A stretch of DNA of 64,000 bases, taken from the NCBI RefSeq assembly GCF_004104055.1, contig NZ_QOVJ01000006.1, positions 1 through 64,000 of the forward strand, in the 5' to 3' direction. The notes below the pieces were generated by a model. It saw only the letters and a list, made by a program, of their open reading frames with translations. It ran no database searches and was not told the origin of the DNA. This document shows positions 1 through 11,758 of this stretch, in pieces. The position numbers and the translations under genes are program-made. The stretch is from Leeuwenhoekiella aestuarii. GTDB lineage: Bacteria; Bacteroidota; Bacteroidia; Flavobacteriales; Flavobacteriaceae. How positions within the stretch are numbered: the first letter of the stretch is position 1; each line of letters begins with the position of its first letter.

Positions 1-3000
1 CAGTTAGTACCACCTCAAAGGTCTCTGATGATTCAAATAATTCATCTTCAAGGGTGCTTACCAGGATATTAGCACTGGTGTCACCAGCAGGGATCACTAC
101 ACTAAGCGGATTAGGATCGGTATAGTCCACACCTTTGGTAGCTGTCACTCCTGCAGTGGTAAAGGTTACCGTCACATCCTCACTACTAGGTCTGTTCAGG
201 TTCACTGCAAAGACTGCATTCTCTCCTTCAGTTACAGCTGCTGCATCAGCTATACTTACTGTCAATACTTTAGAGGCATCATCTAAAATTGTTCCCACTG
301 CCGAAAGTGTACTCTCACTTATATTTATATTATCTCCTACAGGAGTAAGATTTAAATTAAACGTCTCATCAAGTTCGTAAATATCATCTTCTAACGTTGC
401 AATTGATATATTTTCGCTAAATAAAGAACCTGCCGGAATAGTTATTTGACTAGAGTTCTGAGAATAATCTTCTCCGGCTACAGCACTAGAAACAGTTAAA
501 GGATCATCATCAGCAGTAGCATAATCAACAATTATATCTTCAGAACTAGCTCGAGATAAAGTAATTTTAAAATTAGCTTTCTCACCTTCATTGACAGTAA
601 CATCCTCAATTTTAATAGAAGGATCTAGAGCATCTACAAAATTGTTATTACAAGATGACTGAAGATTGATCTTTCTAATAATTTGGTTATCATTTTCACC
701 ATCTACATCTGATATAGAAAAATAAGCATCTAAATCAGTTTGAGTAATCGTATAGGTGACATCATTAAAAGCATCTAAATCTGAGGTAACATATCTATAA
801 CTACCACTAGAATCTGTAGTTAAAACCTTTGAGGCACCGTTATTCCCTTCTATCTTAATTTCGACTTTTGAAAGAGGTTTGCCGTCTTCATCAAAAACAT
901 TACCACAAATAACAGGTGCGGTAACTATAGTTGACTCAGGGTTTTTATAATTGGCATTACTAAATGCCAGCGAGTAATAACGATCTATATTTCCATTATC
1001 TTTTCCGATAATATATTTTAAAGAAGATCTTCCTTCGTAATATGTACTAAATGTATAGCGAGGATCAACAGAAATATCCCCCCCTGGAGCTGTACTTGCA
1101 TTACGAGCAGTTCCTCTTACTGAGTTTGCCTTTCTCTCAATATTTATTAGGTTATTCTGGGATTTATAATAGGCATCAGAAAGTGTTAACTCTGCATATT
1201 CTCTGGTTCTTTGGCTATCTCCATCAATATCAAAAGGAGTTGCAAAGAAAGAAATTAAAACTTCATCACCATAAGAACCACCCGACTCAACAAAAGTTAT
1301 GTCAAATTCTATATTTTGATCTCCACTATTAGAACTTCTCAGTTGTGGCTGAAAATTATTATTAACACCTAAGCCTCCTGATCCTCCAGGCACATCAATA
1401 CTTTGAAGTGTTGCCCCATTGCGAAGCGCCTCAATCCTCACTAGTGCATCAATAGTATCTGGGCTGTCAGTAAAAACATTAGAAAATCTATAAACCGCTC
1501 CCTCTTGCCCTGCTGTACCAGAAATCAAGGTTGGGTTTAAGAATCTTGTCCCTCCATACAAAGGAGCACAGTCACAACCGCGTTCTCCGGGAGGCACTAC
1601 GATAACATCCTTAACATCTACCTCTACAGTTGCATCACTTTCATCTCCATCTAAATCAATGATTTTATATTTTAATGTATCTATACCAGTATAATCCTGA
1701 TTTGGCGTATAGATAATCGTATCATCAGAAAAATCACTTGGAGTATCGTTATTATAAATAACCACCGACCCATTATTGGGCTGTTGTGTGATTATTAAAG
1801 GCTCACTTGCTGACGGACCATCATTACCAAAGTCATCATTAGCAAGCACATCTATATTTAAAGCTGTGTTTAAGCTAACCTGTCTAAAGTCATCTACTGC
1901 TGTTGGCGTGTAACAAGCAGAAATAACACGATCAATTACCGCCTGAGTATTTGCCTGAGGAGCCCCGGCAATAGTTGGCACTCCATTTTCATCAACTCCA
2001 GCAGGAGTATTTGCTAAATTTAAATCAGCCGTAAGATCATTTTTATTAAATGTACCCGCTCCCTCAATAGCATCAGGACAGCCATCACCATCAGAGTCTT
2101 TATCTTTTGAATCTACGACACCATCACCATCTGTATCTCTATAGGTTTCAGTAAGGACTCCAAAAATAAATCCATGTGGATCACGCCCTTTAAACTCTAT
2201 TTCAAAACTCGCAGCATCTCTTGAAACATAAAAGAACGTATACCCGTTACTTCTAATAGAATATGGCGGACTGGTAGAAACAGTATTACCTATTTGATTT
2301 TTCTCAGGGGGATTCTGCCCGCTAAAATCACTATACAAACCCGTTGCATAGACATCCACATTTCCAATTACTCGTAACGGGACACTTGAAATATCAACTC
2401 CAAACTCACCTCCCTGCGATTGATATTCATACCCTCCAAGGCCAGCAATACCTATGATATAAGTGTATTCTTCCGTAGAATCACTGGATAAATCTTGTGC
2501 CGCTAAACCATAATCAATTTTTATCTTTCGCTCATAGGCTCCCCGAGGAACCCCTCTGAGGTCTAAATATTTGGTAGCAAACTCAACATCTCCTCCGTTT
2601 ATATTAATAGTACTATTAACAACCGGTGGCGGCTGATAAATTCTCCACTGTTGCTCATCTCTACTAGACGTGGTAGGTTTAAAGCCTTCAAGCATACTTA
2701 AAGTAACTCCTCCATTTGGCAGGCTTTTACTACCATTTGGTTTTAATGGAAAAACACCCATTCCGGTTTGGTTCAGACCATCAACTGTTCGCTGGCTAGG
2801 ATTTGCCAAAACAGCCGTAGATGCATTACCTTCATCTGCATCAAGTATTCCGTCATTATCATCGTCATCATCACAATTATCTGGAATCCCATCACCATCT
2901 GTATCTACACCAGAACAAAAATTATTTAAAAATACATCAGAACTATCTGAGTCAGTCACTTCATTATTTAAGTCATCAACACCACGCACTGTAGCCTTAT

Positions 3001-4381
3001 TAGAGACATAACCTGCTACCAGATCTGTACTTTTTACAACATAGGATCTTTCAACAGTTTTACTCTGACCTGGACTTAAACTACCAGAAACACTAATAAC
3101 TCCTAACCCCAGTCTATCATCCTGAATCTTAAGAGCACTTAAAGTCTTTTTACCAGTATTTGTTATTACAAATGTATATTTTATGGTCTCGTTTAATTGA
3201 GTTCTGGAATCTCCATTTTCATCCTGAAGAATACCGGTTTTACTTAAAGAAATAGCCGGAAAATTACCTGAAAGGTCTGGACATGGAAGGCCGGAAGTTA
3301 CTTTTTCAGCACTGCATTTTCCTGATTGACAATCATAAACCACTCCACTTTTATAAGTTAGAGAACGATTATTCCCGCCAAAAACAGTACCCGCATTAGA
3401 AGTCCCGGTTTTCCTTTTGAAATTTAAATTAGGACCAACGGTACCGCTATTTAAGGTAGAAGCATTACCTAATTCAAAATACCCCAACTTAGAACTATCA
3501 TCAGGCCCCATTATATTTCCAGAGGACTGAAAGTTATTGTCAAGCACAACACTTCCCTCATTATAAAATCCACCATAAAGCGCATTATCTACTCCAGAAA
3601 AATTAATTTGCTCAACCTGTACCACCCCATAGTTTTCAAATCTTGAAGTCGCACTACCAAAATCTATAGAACCATTACCGGAAATAAATGAACCTGTGTT
3701 TACTACACGACCTCCACCTAAATTAAATCCTGTAATCGTTTCTATTCTACCACAGTTAACATAGACTGTTTTAGCGTTACAATTAAAACTCGCCCCAACA
3801 AAAATGTTCTTTTGATTACGAAATTCCGTATCTCCTGAAATATTGATGTTTCTATTTATAACTAAATTACCGTTGTTATCTATTGTGTTTTTAGCTGAAC
3901 CATTATTAAAAGTCAATACACCAACCTTAATCGTTCCGTTATTTAAAATTTCATTTGTTCCAACCCCACCTAAACTAAAATCAGTAGTCCCAGTATTTCC
4001 TGTTTGAAAAAGACCTCCTTCAGCAATAATCATATCAACGTTAGCACTGATATTTACAGATTGATTAAATTGAAGTTCACCCTCTACATTTATTGTTATC
4101 GAGCCAGAAGAGTTGACATTATTCTGTATAATCAGTTTAACATTTGGTCCCACACAAATAGCACTTCCGTTTTCAAAGTTAACATCACCCAAGTTAACTG
4201 TCTTTGGGCTAGCGCTTTTAAAAGCGTATTTTTTTCCTGATCTAAATGTGAAGTTACCAGAGTTTGGAGCAGCATCCGTATAGCCATCGCACTGAGCATA
4301 TAAATCACCGCCAGCAAACCAGCCTAAACTAAGTGAGACTAAAAACAACAAAGAGTGAATTTTACTCTTCAAATTATTCAT
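1..4381 (-). CDS. Giant secreted multidomain surface/adhesin protein, N-terminal 1460 residues (C-terminus off the window)
   Basis: The frame is open from the ATG at 4381 to base 1, so this is a partial gene and the C-terminus, where a type IX sorting domain would sit, is not visible. Residues 1-29 form a signal peptide ending LYA-Q. Residues about 35-370 are Asn/Gly-rich and look like repeated beta-helix rungs. A DUF11-like conserved-repeat domain follows (about 377-483), then an Asp-rich thrombospondin type 3 calcium stretch (493-519), a long unassigned region, a second TSP3 segment (749-773), a cadherin/VCBS-like Ig domain (828-924), an SdrB/CNA-B-like domain (1160-1243), and two calx-beta domains (1253-1370 and 1370 to the edge). 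This architecture fits a calcium-stiffened surface protein for adhesion or gliding. Domain calls come from reading motifs; ligand and function are unknown. Confidence 0.85.
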   Translation of the reverse strand, partial: MNNLKSKIHSLLFLVSLSLGWFAGGDLYAQCDGYTDAAPNSGNFTFRSGKKYAFKSASPKTVNLGDVNFENGSAICVGPNVKLIIQNNVNSSGSITINVEGELQFNQSVNISANVDMIIAEGGLFQTGNTGTTDFSLGGVGTNEILNNGTIKVGVLTFNNGSAKNTIDNNGNLVINRNINISGDTEFRNQKNIFVGASFNCNAKTVYVNCGRIETITGFNLGGGRVVNTGSFISGNGSIDFGSATSRFENYGVVQVEQINFSGVDNALYGGFYNEGSVVLDNNFQSSGNIMGPDDSSKLGYFELGNASTLNSGTVGPNLNFKRKTGTSNAGTVFGGNNRSLTYKSGVVYDCQSGKCSAEKVTSGLPCPDLSGNFPAISLSKTGILQDENGDSRTQLNETIKYTFVITNTGKKTLSALKIQDDRLGLGVISVSGSLSPGQSKTVERSYVVKSTDLVAGYVSNKATVRGVDDLNNEVTDSDSSDVFLNNFCSGVDTDGDGIPDNCDDDDDNDGILDADEGNASTAVLANPSQRTVDGLNQTGMGVFPLKPNGSKSLPNGGVTLSMLEGFKPTTSSRDEQQWRIYQPPPVVNSTININGGDVEFATKYLDLRGVPRGAYERKIKIDYGLAAQDLSSDSTEEYTYIIGIAGLGGYEYQSQGGEFGVDISSVPLRVIGNVDVYATGLYSDFSGQNPPEKNQIGNTVSTSPPYSIRSNGYTFFYVSRDAASFEIEFKGRDPHGFIFGVLTETYRDTDGDGVVDSKDKDSDGDGCPDAIEGAGTFNKNDLTADLNLANTPAGVDENGVPTIAGAPQANTQAVIDRVISACYTPTAVDDFRQVSLNTALNIDVLANDDFGNDGPSASEPLIITQQPNNGSVVIYNNDTPSDFSDDTIIYTPNQDYTGIDTLKYKIIDLDGDESDATVEVDVKDVIVVPPGERGCDCAPLYGGTRFLNPTLISGTAGQEGAVYRFSNVFTDSPDTIDALVRIEALRNGATLQSIDVPGGSGGLGVNNNFQPQLRSSNSGDQNIEFDITFVESGGSYGDEVLISFFATPFDIDGDSQRTREYAELTLSDAYYKSQNNLINIERKANSVRGTARNASTAPGGDISVDPRYTFSTYYEGRSSLKYIIGKDNGNIDRYYSLAFSNANYKNPESTIVTAPVICGNVFDEDGKPLSKVEIKIEGNNGASKVLTTDSSGSYRYVTSDLDAFNDVTYTITQTDLDAYFSISDVDGENDNQIIRKINLQSSCNNNFVDALDPSIKIEDVTVNEGEKANFKITLSRASSEDIIVDYATADDDPLTVSSAVAGEDYSQNSSQITIPAGSLFSENISIATLEDDIYELDETFNLNLTPVGDNINISESTLSAVGTILDDASKVLTVSIADAAAVTEGENAVFAVNLNRPSSEDVTVTFTTAGVTATKGVDYTDPNPLSVVIPAGDTSANILVSTLEDELFESSETFEVVLT

Positions 4382-5240
4382 TGTAATTTTATATTTCATA
4401 TGGTATTCTATTTGAAGTTGGACTTACCAGTATTCATTTTATTTTTAAAATAAACTAAGCTTGACGGAGTTTATAAAAACTCTGAATTTGAAATCCTCTA
4501 TAAATATTCTTTGTGATATTTCAAATGATTCTTCTTCACCCATAAAATAAATTGGTGTTTTCGCAGTTATAGTATTATAAAAAATTGATAAAATAGTATG
4601 TGAAAAAATCACATGACTAGCAATCGCTGCTCTAAAAATGCTAGAAAGACCTTCTAAACTAATGCTTAGCACAAATATTAAGAAGAAGTAAAAGAAGTAA
4701 TTGATCATAATAGATATTTAGCTGGGTATACGTAAATGCAATTGCAAAAGTTTTAAAAACTGATACTTAAATTATATAAACTCCTAAAGAGCTAAAGCTA
4801 AATCCATTAACAATGAAAAGAACCCACTACAACTCCATTAAAAACATGTAAGCATTTTTTTTTAAATGACTTAGGGGATTATTGATGTTATAAGTTGGGG
4901 TGACAAATATATTAATCGATTAACTCTTAATTTATTGAGTTAAAGTTTTTTAGATTAAAAACAAAATAAACCGTAAAAAGGTCCTTTAAAGACATTTTTA
5001 AATCACAACCTACAAGTAAAATCCTACAATTAATCGAATTAGTAGTTTCACAAACTTTAATATAACGGGGAAACACTTTTCAAAATGACTCAATAATGTC
5101 GTTTCAAGTAAAGCATCGGAAACATTTAAACCAATAGATTCTAAAGCGCTTTACTAAAATATACTCACCCATATTTGTCTAGAAATACTCTAACAAAAAA
5201 CAAACTACAAATGGTATATTTGCCGTCTTAAATTTTATGT
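4382..5240. other. Gene-poor interval, 859 bp
   Basis: This AT-rich stretch separates the divergent surface-protein gene and prfC. It holds the prfC promoter near its right end and a 6-bp stem GAGTTT/AAACTC near 4467. An 87-codon minus-strand frame at 4445-4708 (hydrophobic N-terminus, no recognisable family, no promoter seen) is the only open frame of any size, and I do not accept it as a gene. No tRNA, repeat or riboswitch was recognised. Confidence 0.5.
5215..5222 (+). promoter_or_regulatory. Candidate -7 promoter element of prfC
   Basis: TATATTTG matches the Bacteroidota TAnnTTTG -7 box and ends 18 bp before the prfC ATG. No TTG lies at the usual 17-23 bp distance upstream, so only half of the promoter is convincing. 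If real, the leader is about 12 nt. Confidence 0.45.
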
Positions 5241-6830
5241 ATGAGTATCAAAAAGGAAATTGCGCGTAGACGTACTTTCGGTATCATTTCTCACCCGGAT
5301 GCAGGTAAAACAACCCTTACTGAAAAGCTTTTATTATTTGGTGGCGCTATTCAAGAAGCAGGCGCAGTAAAATCTAATAAGATTAAAAAAGGAGCAACGA
5401 GTGATTTTATGGAGATTGAGCGTCAACGGGGAATTTCGGTTGCAACGTCTGTTCTTGCATTTGAATATAACGGCACCAAAATTAATATCCTTGACACTCC
5501 GGGACATAAAGATTTTGCTGAAGATACATTCAGAACACTTACTGCAGTAGATAGCGTTATTGTCGTTATCGACGTTGCTAAAGGTGTCGAAGAACAAACC
5601 GAAAAACTCGTTAAAGTGTGTAGGATGCGTAAAATTCCTATGATAGTTTTCGTCAATAAATTAGATCGGGAAGGAAAAGATGCTTTTGAACTACTTGATG
5701 AGATTGAACAAAAACTAGATTTAACAGTTACTCCTTTAAGTTTCCCTATTGGAATGGGATATGATTTCAAAGGAATCTATAATATTTGGGAGAAAAATGT
5801 AAACCTTTTTAGTGGTGATAGCCGCAAAAATATCGAAGAAACTATTGAGATTGAAGACCTCAATTCCAGCAATTTAGACCAATTAACAGGAACTAAATCT
5901 GCGGAAACCTTAAGAGAAGAACTTGAATTAGTAACAGGGGTTTATCCTGACTTCAACCAAGAAGCCTATTCAAAGGCCGAGCAACAGCCGGTATTTTTTG
6001 GCTCTGCATTGAATAATTTTGGAGTACGAGAGTTATTAGATTGCTTTATTAGTATTGCTCCTCCTCCCCGACCTAAAGAAAGCGAGGAACGAATTGTTAA
6101 GCCTGATGAAAAGGACTTTAGTGGTTTTGTTTTTAAAATTCACGCCAATATGGACCCTAAACACCGAGATAGACTGGCTTTTGTTAAGATTGTTTCCGGA
6201 GTTTTTGAACGTAATACGCCATATTTACATGTTAGAAATGGTAAGAAATTAAAGTTTTCCAGTCCTAATGCATTTTTCGCAGAGCGGAAAGAAATCGTAG
6301 ATATCTCCTATCCCGGTGATATAGTAGGCTTACACGATACCGGAAACTTTAAAATTGGAGACACCCTTACACAAGGAGAAGAAATACATTATAAAGGAAT
6401 TCCTGCATTTTCACCCGAACACTTTAGATACATTAATAATGCAGACCCTATGAAATCTAAGCAATTAGAAAAAGGGATTGATCAATTAATGGACGAAGGT
6501 GTTGCTCAGTTATTTACATTAGAACTTAATGGCAGAAAAGTAATTGGCACTGTTGGAGCCTTACAATATGAAGTAATTCAATATCGATTAGAACATGAAT
6601 ACGGGGCAAAATGTACCTACGAACCATTAAGTGTCTATAAAGCTTGTTGGGTAGAACCCAAAGATCCTAAGAGTGAGGAATTCAAAGAATTCCTGAGGGT
6701 CAAACAACGTTTTATGGCTAAAGATAAAAGAGGCCAATTAGTATACCTGGCAGATTCCCAATTTACATTACAAATGACGCAACAAAAATATCCTAATGTT
6801 AAGCTTCATTTTGTTTCAGAGTTTAATTAA
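5241..6830 (+). CDS. prfC: Peptide chain release factor 3
   Basis: This 529-residue protein is a translational GTPase that removes RF1/RF2 from the ribosome after peptide release. GTP-binding motifs are complete: the P-loop HPDAGKTT at 18-25, DTPGH at 85-89 and NKLD at 139-142. The RQRGISV switch I segment (61-67) is typical of RF3. The length equals the usual RF3 length and the C-terminal domain is intact. The ATG at 5241 is chosen because the MSIKKEIARRRTFGIISHPD start agrees with the family. The gene stands alone, divergent from the surface-protein gene and convergent with the DUF3467 gene, with a shared terminator between them. Confidence 0.97.
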   Translation: MSIKKEIARRRTFGIISHPDAGKTTLTEKLLLFGGAIQEAGAVKSNKIKKGATSDFMEIERQRGISVATSVLAFEYNGTKINILDTPGHKDFAEDTFRTLTAVDSVIVVIDVAKGVEEQTEKLVKVCRMRKIPMIVFVNKLDREGKDAFELLDEIEQKLDLTVTPLSFPIGMGYDFKGIYNIWEKNVNLFSGDSRKNIEETIEIEDLNSSNLDQLTGTKSAETLREELELVTGVYPDFNQEAYSKAEQQPVFFGSALNNFGVRELLDCFISIAPPPRPKESEERIVKPDEKDFSGFVFKIHANMDPKHRDRLAFVKIVSGVFERNTPYLHVRNGKKLKFSSPNAFFAERKEIVDISYPGDIVGLHDTGNFKIGDTLTQGEEIHYKGIPAFSPEHFRYINNADPMKSKQLEKGIDQLMDEGVAQLFTLELNGRKVIGTVGALQYEVIQYRLEHEYGAKCTYEPLSVYKACWVEPKDPKSEEFKEFLRVKQRFMAKDKRGQLVYLADSQFTLQMTQQKYPNVKLHFVSEFN

Positions 6831-6991
6831 CTTAATAAAAGAATTTTAAAGCCACTATAGCATTAATCTCTTACTACTTGTTTAAAAATCAAAAAAAGCC
6901 CTTTAAAATAAAGATAAGAGCATTGAAAAATCAGTTGGTATTTTGATAATTTATAGAAAACCTACAACCCATAATATTTTATGATATAAAA

Positions 6992-7017
6992 AAACCTTGA
7001 AGTCAACTTCAAGGTTT
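6992..7017. terminator. Bidirectional intrinsic terminator between prfC and the DUF3467 gene
   Basis: A 12-bp stem (AAACCTTGAAGT / ACTTCAAGGTTT) with a 2-nt loop is followed by a run of T on the plus strand and preceded by a run of A, so it can serve both convergent genes. Confidence 0.85.
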
Positions 7018-7024
7018 TTTTTGT

Positions 7025-7339
7025 TTAAGCTTGACCTGTTGGTCCAAAATTTAGAGGAATAGGATGTTTCTCATAATCCTTAATTTCTCCGTGTGCTTTT
7101 TCAAATCGTTTTACGTTTTCTTGTAAAGCCTTAGCTAAACGTTTAGCGTGCTGTGGTGTTAAAATTATACGCGACTTGACTTTACTCTTAGGTGTACCGG
7201 GCATAATATTTATAAAATCAACCACAAATTCTGAAACTGAATGGTTTATTATAGCTAGATTAGAATACTGCCCTTGAGCTGTAGCCTCATCAAGCTCTAT
7301 ATTTAATTGACCATTTTGGTTCTTTTCATCTTCAGCCAT
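7025..7339 (-). CDS. DUF3467 family protein downstream of rpoC
   Basis: This 104-residue soluble acidic protein belongs to the DUF3467 family. The core LTPQHAKRLAKALQENVKRFE (broken by no gaps, residues about 61-81) and the FVVDFINIMPG segment are the family hallmarks. In Bacteroidota it commonly sits directly after rpoC, as here, but its function is unknown. A terminator hairpin at 7363-7390 lies between the two genes, so expression depends on read-through or on a promoter I could not identify. There is no signal peptide or membrane segment. The position hints at a link to transcription or translation, which is only inference. Confidence 0.85.
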   Translation of the reverse strand: MAEDEKNQNGQLNIELDEATAQGQYSNLAIINHSVSEFVVDFINIMPGTPKSKVKSRIILTPQHAKRLAKALQENVKRFEKAHGEIKDYEKHPIPLNFGPTGQA

Positions 7340-7362
7340 ATCAGTAAATATTGGGTATAAAA

Positions 7363-7390
7363 AAACAGCTTCATTTCTGAAGCTGTTTTA
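7363..7390 (-). terminator. Hairpin terminator after rpoC
   Basis: A 12-bp stem (AAAACAGCTTCA / TGAAGCTGTTTT) with a TTTC loop lies 12 bp after the rpoC stop. On the minus strand it is followed by seven T residues, as expected of an intrinsic terminator of the rpoBC operon. Confidence 0.8.
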
Positions 7391-7401
7391 TATATAATAA
7401 A

Positions 7402-10400
7402 TTAATTAAAGTTTACTTCTTCTCGAGCTGCATTGAGTTCTTCAAGTTCTTGCTTGCTACCTACGATGATTTTATCATATCGACGCAGACCAGTACCAGC
7501 AGGAATTCTATGTCCTACAATAACATTCTCTTTAAGACCTTCTAAACTATCTACTTTACCGCTTACAGCTGCTTCGTTAAGCACCTTAGTAGTTTCCTGG
7601 AAGGAAGCCGCAGAGATAAATGATTTTGTCTGAAGCGAAGCTCTTGTAATACCTTGAAGAACCGGTGTTGCAGTAGCTGCAACTACGTCTCTTGCTGTTG
7701 CAAGATTTTTATCTTCTCTTCTTAGTATAGAGTTCTCATCACGTAAATCACGAGGTGAAATAATCTGACCAGGTTTAAGGGTCGCAGAATCACCAGCATC
7801 TTCAATAACTTTCATTCCGAAAATTGCATCATTTTCTGTAATAAAGTCATCTTTGTGAACTAGTTGATTCTCTAAGAAAATAGTATCACCTGGATCCTGA
7901 ATACGCACTTTACGCATCATTTGGCGAACAACTACTTCAAAGTGCTTATCGTTAATTTTTACACCTTGTAAACGGTAAACTTCCTGAACTTCGTTTACCA
8001 AGTATTGCTGAACAGCGGCAGGTCCTTTAATTGAAAGAATATCTTCCGGAGTAACAGAACCATCAGATAATGGCATACCTGCTCTGACAAAGTCATTCTC
8101 TTGAACTAAAATCTGGTTAGACAACTTAACTAAGTACTTCTTAACCTCTCCTAATTTAGACTCAACAATAATCTCGCGGTTACCACGCTTAATTTTACCG
8201 AAAGAAACAACACCATCAATCTCACTTACAACAGCAGGATTAGAAGGATTACGTGCTTCAAACAACTCCGTTACTCGTGGAAGACCCCCTGTAATATCAC
8301 CAGCCTTAGAAGACTTACGTGGTATTTTTACAAGAATCTTACCTATCTTGATTTTTTCCTCATCATCAACCATCAAGTGAGCTCCTACCGGTAAGTTATA
8401 AGAACGAATAACTTCATCCTTTTTACCCATAATATGTAATGTAGGAATCATTCGTTTGTTACGAGATTCAGAGATTACTTTTTCTTGGAAACCAGTTTGC
8501 TCATCTGTTTCAACCTGATAAGTAACACCTTGTTCTATATTTTCGTATTTGATCTTACCTGCAAATTCAGATATAATCACACCATTAAATGGATCCCAAG
8601 AACATACTGTATCACCTTTAGTTACTTTATCGCCATCCTTCATAAACAACTGAGAACCGTAAGGAATGTTATTAGTACTTAATAAAATTCCAGTCTTTGC
8701 ATCTACGATTTTAGCTTCAGAAGTACGAGAAATAACTATCTCTGAGATAGAACCATCTGGTGCTTCTCCTTGAACAGTTTTAAGATCCTCAATCTCTAGA
8801 CGACCATCAAATTTAGAAACAACTTTGTTTTCTTCAGAAATGTTACCTGCAATACCCCCCACGTGGAATGTACGCAATGTAAGCTGTGTACCAGGCTCAC
8901 CAATTGACTGAGCAGCAACAACACCTACGGCTTCACCCATTTGGACCATTTTATTGGTTGCAAGGTTACGACCATAACATTTAGAACATATACCTTTAGG
9001 AGCTTCACACGTTAATGGTGAACGAACTTCAACACTTTCAATAGGAGCTTTAGTAATTTCTGCAGCTAATTCTTCAGAAATTTCTTCACCAGCCTTAACA
9101 ATAACCTCACTGTCTAATGGGTTGATTACATCATTCAATGCAATACGACCTATTATACGTGCTTCTAGAGTTTCAACAATCTCTTCGTTTTTCTTTAATG
9201 CAGAAACTTCAACACCTCTTAAGGTATCGCAATCTTCACTGTTTACAATAACATCTTGAGAAACATCAACAAGACGACGTGTTAAGTAACCAGCATCTGC
9301 AGTTTTAAGAGCCGTATCCGCAAGACCTTTACGAGCACCGTGGGTAGAGATAAAGTATTCAAGAATTGAAAGACCTTCCTTAAAGTTAGAAAGAATCGGG
9401 TTTTCAATAATCGCTCCACCTCCATCATTAGATTTCTTAGGCTTAGCCATCAATCCACGCATACCGGTCAACTGACGAATCTGTTCTTTAGATCCACGAG
9501 CACCAGAATCAAGCATCATAAATACGGAGTTAAATCCTTGTTGGTCCTCACGAATATTCTTCATAGAAAGCTCCGTAAGTGATGCGTTAGTTGATGTCCA
9601 AACATCAATAACTTGATTATAACGCTCTGAGTTAGTAATAAGACCCATATTATAGCTAGACATAATTCCGTCTACCTGAGTATTTGCCTCATCAATCATA
9701 TCGTATTTTTCAGCAGGAATAATAATATCCCCTAATGAGAAAGACAATCCACCTCTAAATGCGAATGTATATCCAAGTGTCTTAATACTGTCAAGAAACT
9801 CAGCAGTACGAGGAACACTCGTTAATTTTAAAATTCTAGCAATTACATCACGTAAAGACTTTTTAGTCAATACTTCGTTAATATAACCTGCTTCTTCAGG
9901 AACACTTTCGTTAAATAAAACACGTCCTACTGTAGTATCAACAATCTGATAAACTAATTCACCAGCTTCATTGAAATCTTTAGTACGTATCTTTATCATT
10001 GCGTTAATGTTCACACGCTTCTGGTTGTGAGCAATAACAACTTCTTCTGCACTATAAAAAGTGATTCCTTCACCCTGTATAGGATGTTCTGGAGTACTCT
10101 TACGCGCTTTAGTCATATAATAAAGACCCAATACCATATCCTGAGAAGGTACTGTAACTGGAGCACCATTTGCAGGGTTAAGAATATTGTTAGAAGCAAG
10201 CATTAGCATCTGAGCCTCTAATATAGCTTCTGGTCCTAATGGCAAATGAACCGCCATCTGGTCACCATCAAAATCGGCGTTAAATGCTGTACATACTAAC
10301 GGGTGTAACTGTATCGCCTTACCTTCAATAAGTTTTGGCTGAAAAGCCTGAATACCTAATCGGTGAAGCGTAGGAGCACGGTTTAGCAATACTGGGTGTC

Positions 10401-11703
10401 CTTTAAGAACGTTCTCCAAAATATCCCAAACTACAGGCTCTTTTTTATCTATAATCTTTTTAGCTGACTTTACTGTTTTTACAATTCCACGTTCTATCAA
10501 CTTCCTGATAACAAATGGCTTGTAAAGCTCTGCAGCCATATCCTTAGGAAGACCACATTCGTAAAGTTTTAATTCGGGCCCAACAACAATTACCGAACGT
10601 GCAGAATAATCAACACGCTTACCAAGTAAGTTTTGACGGAAACGACCTTGCTTACCTTTTAATGAATCAGAAAGTGATTTTAAAGGTCTGTTAGAGTCTG
10701 TTTTTACTGCTGAAGATTTACGTGTGTTATCAAATAATGAATCAACAGCTTCTTGAAGCATACGTTTTTCATTACGTAAAATAACCTCTGGAGCTTTGAT
10801 TTCCATCAAACGCTTTAAACGGTTGTTACGTATAATAACACGACGGTATAAGTCATTTAAATCAGAAGTCGCAAAACGACCACCATCAAGAGGAACAAGA
10901 GGACGTAATTCCGGCGGAATAACTGGAACTACTTTCATTATCATCCACTCTGGTAAATTTTCGCGATTCTTATTAGCATCACGTAAAGATTCTACCACTT
11001 GAAGACGCTTTAACGCTTCAGTTTTACGTTGTTTTGAAGTCTCATTATTTGCTTTATGACGTAAGTCATAAGACAACTCATTAAGATCAATACGTCTTAA
11101 TAATTCAATAAGACATTCTGCACCCATTTTAGCGATAAACTTGTTAGGATCGCTATCTTCCAGATACATATTTTCTTGTGGAATAGACTCCAGAACATTC
11201 AGATATTCTTCCTCAGTAAGAAAGTCCATCTTCTTCAATTCATCTCCTTCTTCGTTCTTAGCTATACCAGGCTGAATAACTACATAGCGCTCATAATAGA
11301 TAATCATATCTAATTTCTTAGATGGAAGACCTAAAAGATACCCTATTTTATTTGGCAAACTTCTAAAGTACCAGATGTGTGCCACAGGAACAACCAGGTT
11401 GATGTGACCCACACGATCTCTACGCACTTTTTTCTCAGTAACTTCTACACCACAACGGTCACAAACAATACCCTTGTAACGTATACGCTTATATTTACCA
11501 CAAGCACACTCATAATCCTTTACAGGACCAAAGATACGCTCACAGAACAAACCATCGCGCTCAGGTTTGTGCGTACGGTAGTTTATAGTTTCTGGTTTTA
11601 ACACCTCTCCGCGCGATTCAGCCAAAATCGCTTCAGGAGATGCAAGACCAATAGAGATTTTATCAAATCTCTTTACTGCATTCTTATCATTATCTCTTGC
11701 CAT
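7402..11703 (-). CDS. rpoC: DNA-directed RNA polymerase subunit beta'
   Basis: This 1433-residue protein is the beta' subunit of RNA polymerase. The active-site motif NADFDGDQ lies at 475-482 and binds the catalytic magnesium with its three aspartates. An N-terminal zinc site uses C66, C68, C81 and C84. A second cysteine cluster ([13 protein letters not shown]) is near residue 905. The length is normal for Bacteroidota. The ATG at 11703 is the only sensible start. It follows rpoB by 89 bp with a stem-loop in the spacer and is co-transcribed with it. Confidence 0.98.
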   Translation of the reverse strand: MARDNDKNAVKRFDKISIGLASPEAILAESRGEVLKPETINYRTHKPERDGLFCERIFGPVKDYECACGKYKRIRYKGIVCDRCGVEVTEKKVRRDRVGHINLVVPVAHIWYFRSLPNKIGYLLGLPSKKLDMIIYYERYVVIQPGIAKNEEGDELKKMDFLTEEEYLNVLESIPQENMYLEDSDPNKFIAKMGAECLIELLRRIDLNELSYDLRHKANNETSKQRKTEALKRLQVVESLRDANKNRENLPEWMIMKVVPVIPPELRPLVPLDGGRFATSDLNDLYRRVIIRNNRLKRLMEIKAPEVILRNEKRMLQEAVDSLFDNTRKSSAVKTDSNRPLKSLSDSLKGKQGRFRQNLLGKRVDYSARSVIVVGPELKLYECGLPKDMAAELYKPFVIRKLIERGIVKTVKSAKKIIDKKEPVVWDILENVLKGHPVLLNRAPTLHRLGIQAFQPKLIEGKAIQLHPLVCTAFNADFDGDQMAVHLPLGPEAILEAQMLMLASNNILNPANGAPVTVPSQDMVLGLYYMTKARKSTPEHPIQGEGITFYSAEEVVIAHNQKRVNINAMIKIRTKDFNEAGELVYQIVDTTVGRVLFNESVPEEAGYINEVLTKKSLRDVIARILKLTSVPRTAEFLDSIKTLGYTFAFRGGLSFSLGDIIIPAEKYDMIDEANTQVDGIMSSYNMGLITNSERYNQVIDVWTSTNASLTELSMKNIREDQQGFNSVFMMLDSGARGSKEQIRQLTGMRGLMAKPKKSNDGGGAIIENPILSNFKEGLSILEYFISTHGARKGLADTALKTADAGYLTRRLVDVSQDVIVNSEDCDTLRGVEVSALKKNEEIVETLEARIIGRIALNDVINPLDSEVIVKAGEEISEELAAEITKAPIESVEVRSPLTCEAPKGICSKCYGRNLATNKMVQMGEAVGVVAAQSIGEPGTQLTLRTFHVGGIAGNISEENKVVSKFDGRLEIEDLKTVQGEAPDGSISEIVISRTSEAKIVDAKTGILLSTNNIPYGSQLFMKDGDKVTKGDTVCSWDPFNGVIISEFAGKIKYENIEQGVTYQVETDEQTGFQEKVISESRNKRMIPTLHIMGKKDEVIRSYNLPVGAHLMVDDEEKIKIGKILVKIPRKSSKAGDITGGLPRVTELFEARNPSNPAVVSEIDGVVSFGKIKRGNREIIVESKLGEVKKYLVKLSNQILVQENDFVRAGMPLSDGSVTPEDILSIKGPAAVQQYLVNEVQEVYRLQGVKINDKHFEVVVRQMMRKVRIQDPGDTIFLENQLVHKDDFITENDAIFGMKVIEDAGDSATLKPGQIISPRDLRDENSILRREDKNLATARDVVAATATPVLQGITRASLQTKSFISAASFQETTKVLNEAAVSGKVDSLEGLKENVIVGHRIPAGTGLRRYDKIIVGSKQELEELNAAREEVNFN

Positions 11704-11758
11704 AATACCTTATGTCGAAAATTATTCTTTTTTAACTTCTGTGATACTGTAAAATAAG

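Noticed and set aside
4004-4317. Open frames on both strands near the start of the surface-protein gene (4004-4240 plus, 4132-4317 minus)
   Set aside because: They lie inside the coding sequence of the giant surface protein and read as shadows; the main frame has a clear signal peptide and domains.
4445-4708. An 87-codon minus-strand frame with a hydrophobic N-terminus in the gap before prfC
   Set aside because: No recognisable family, no promoter box, composition like the surrounding AT-rich DNA; it may be chance.
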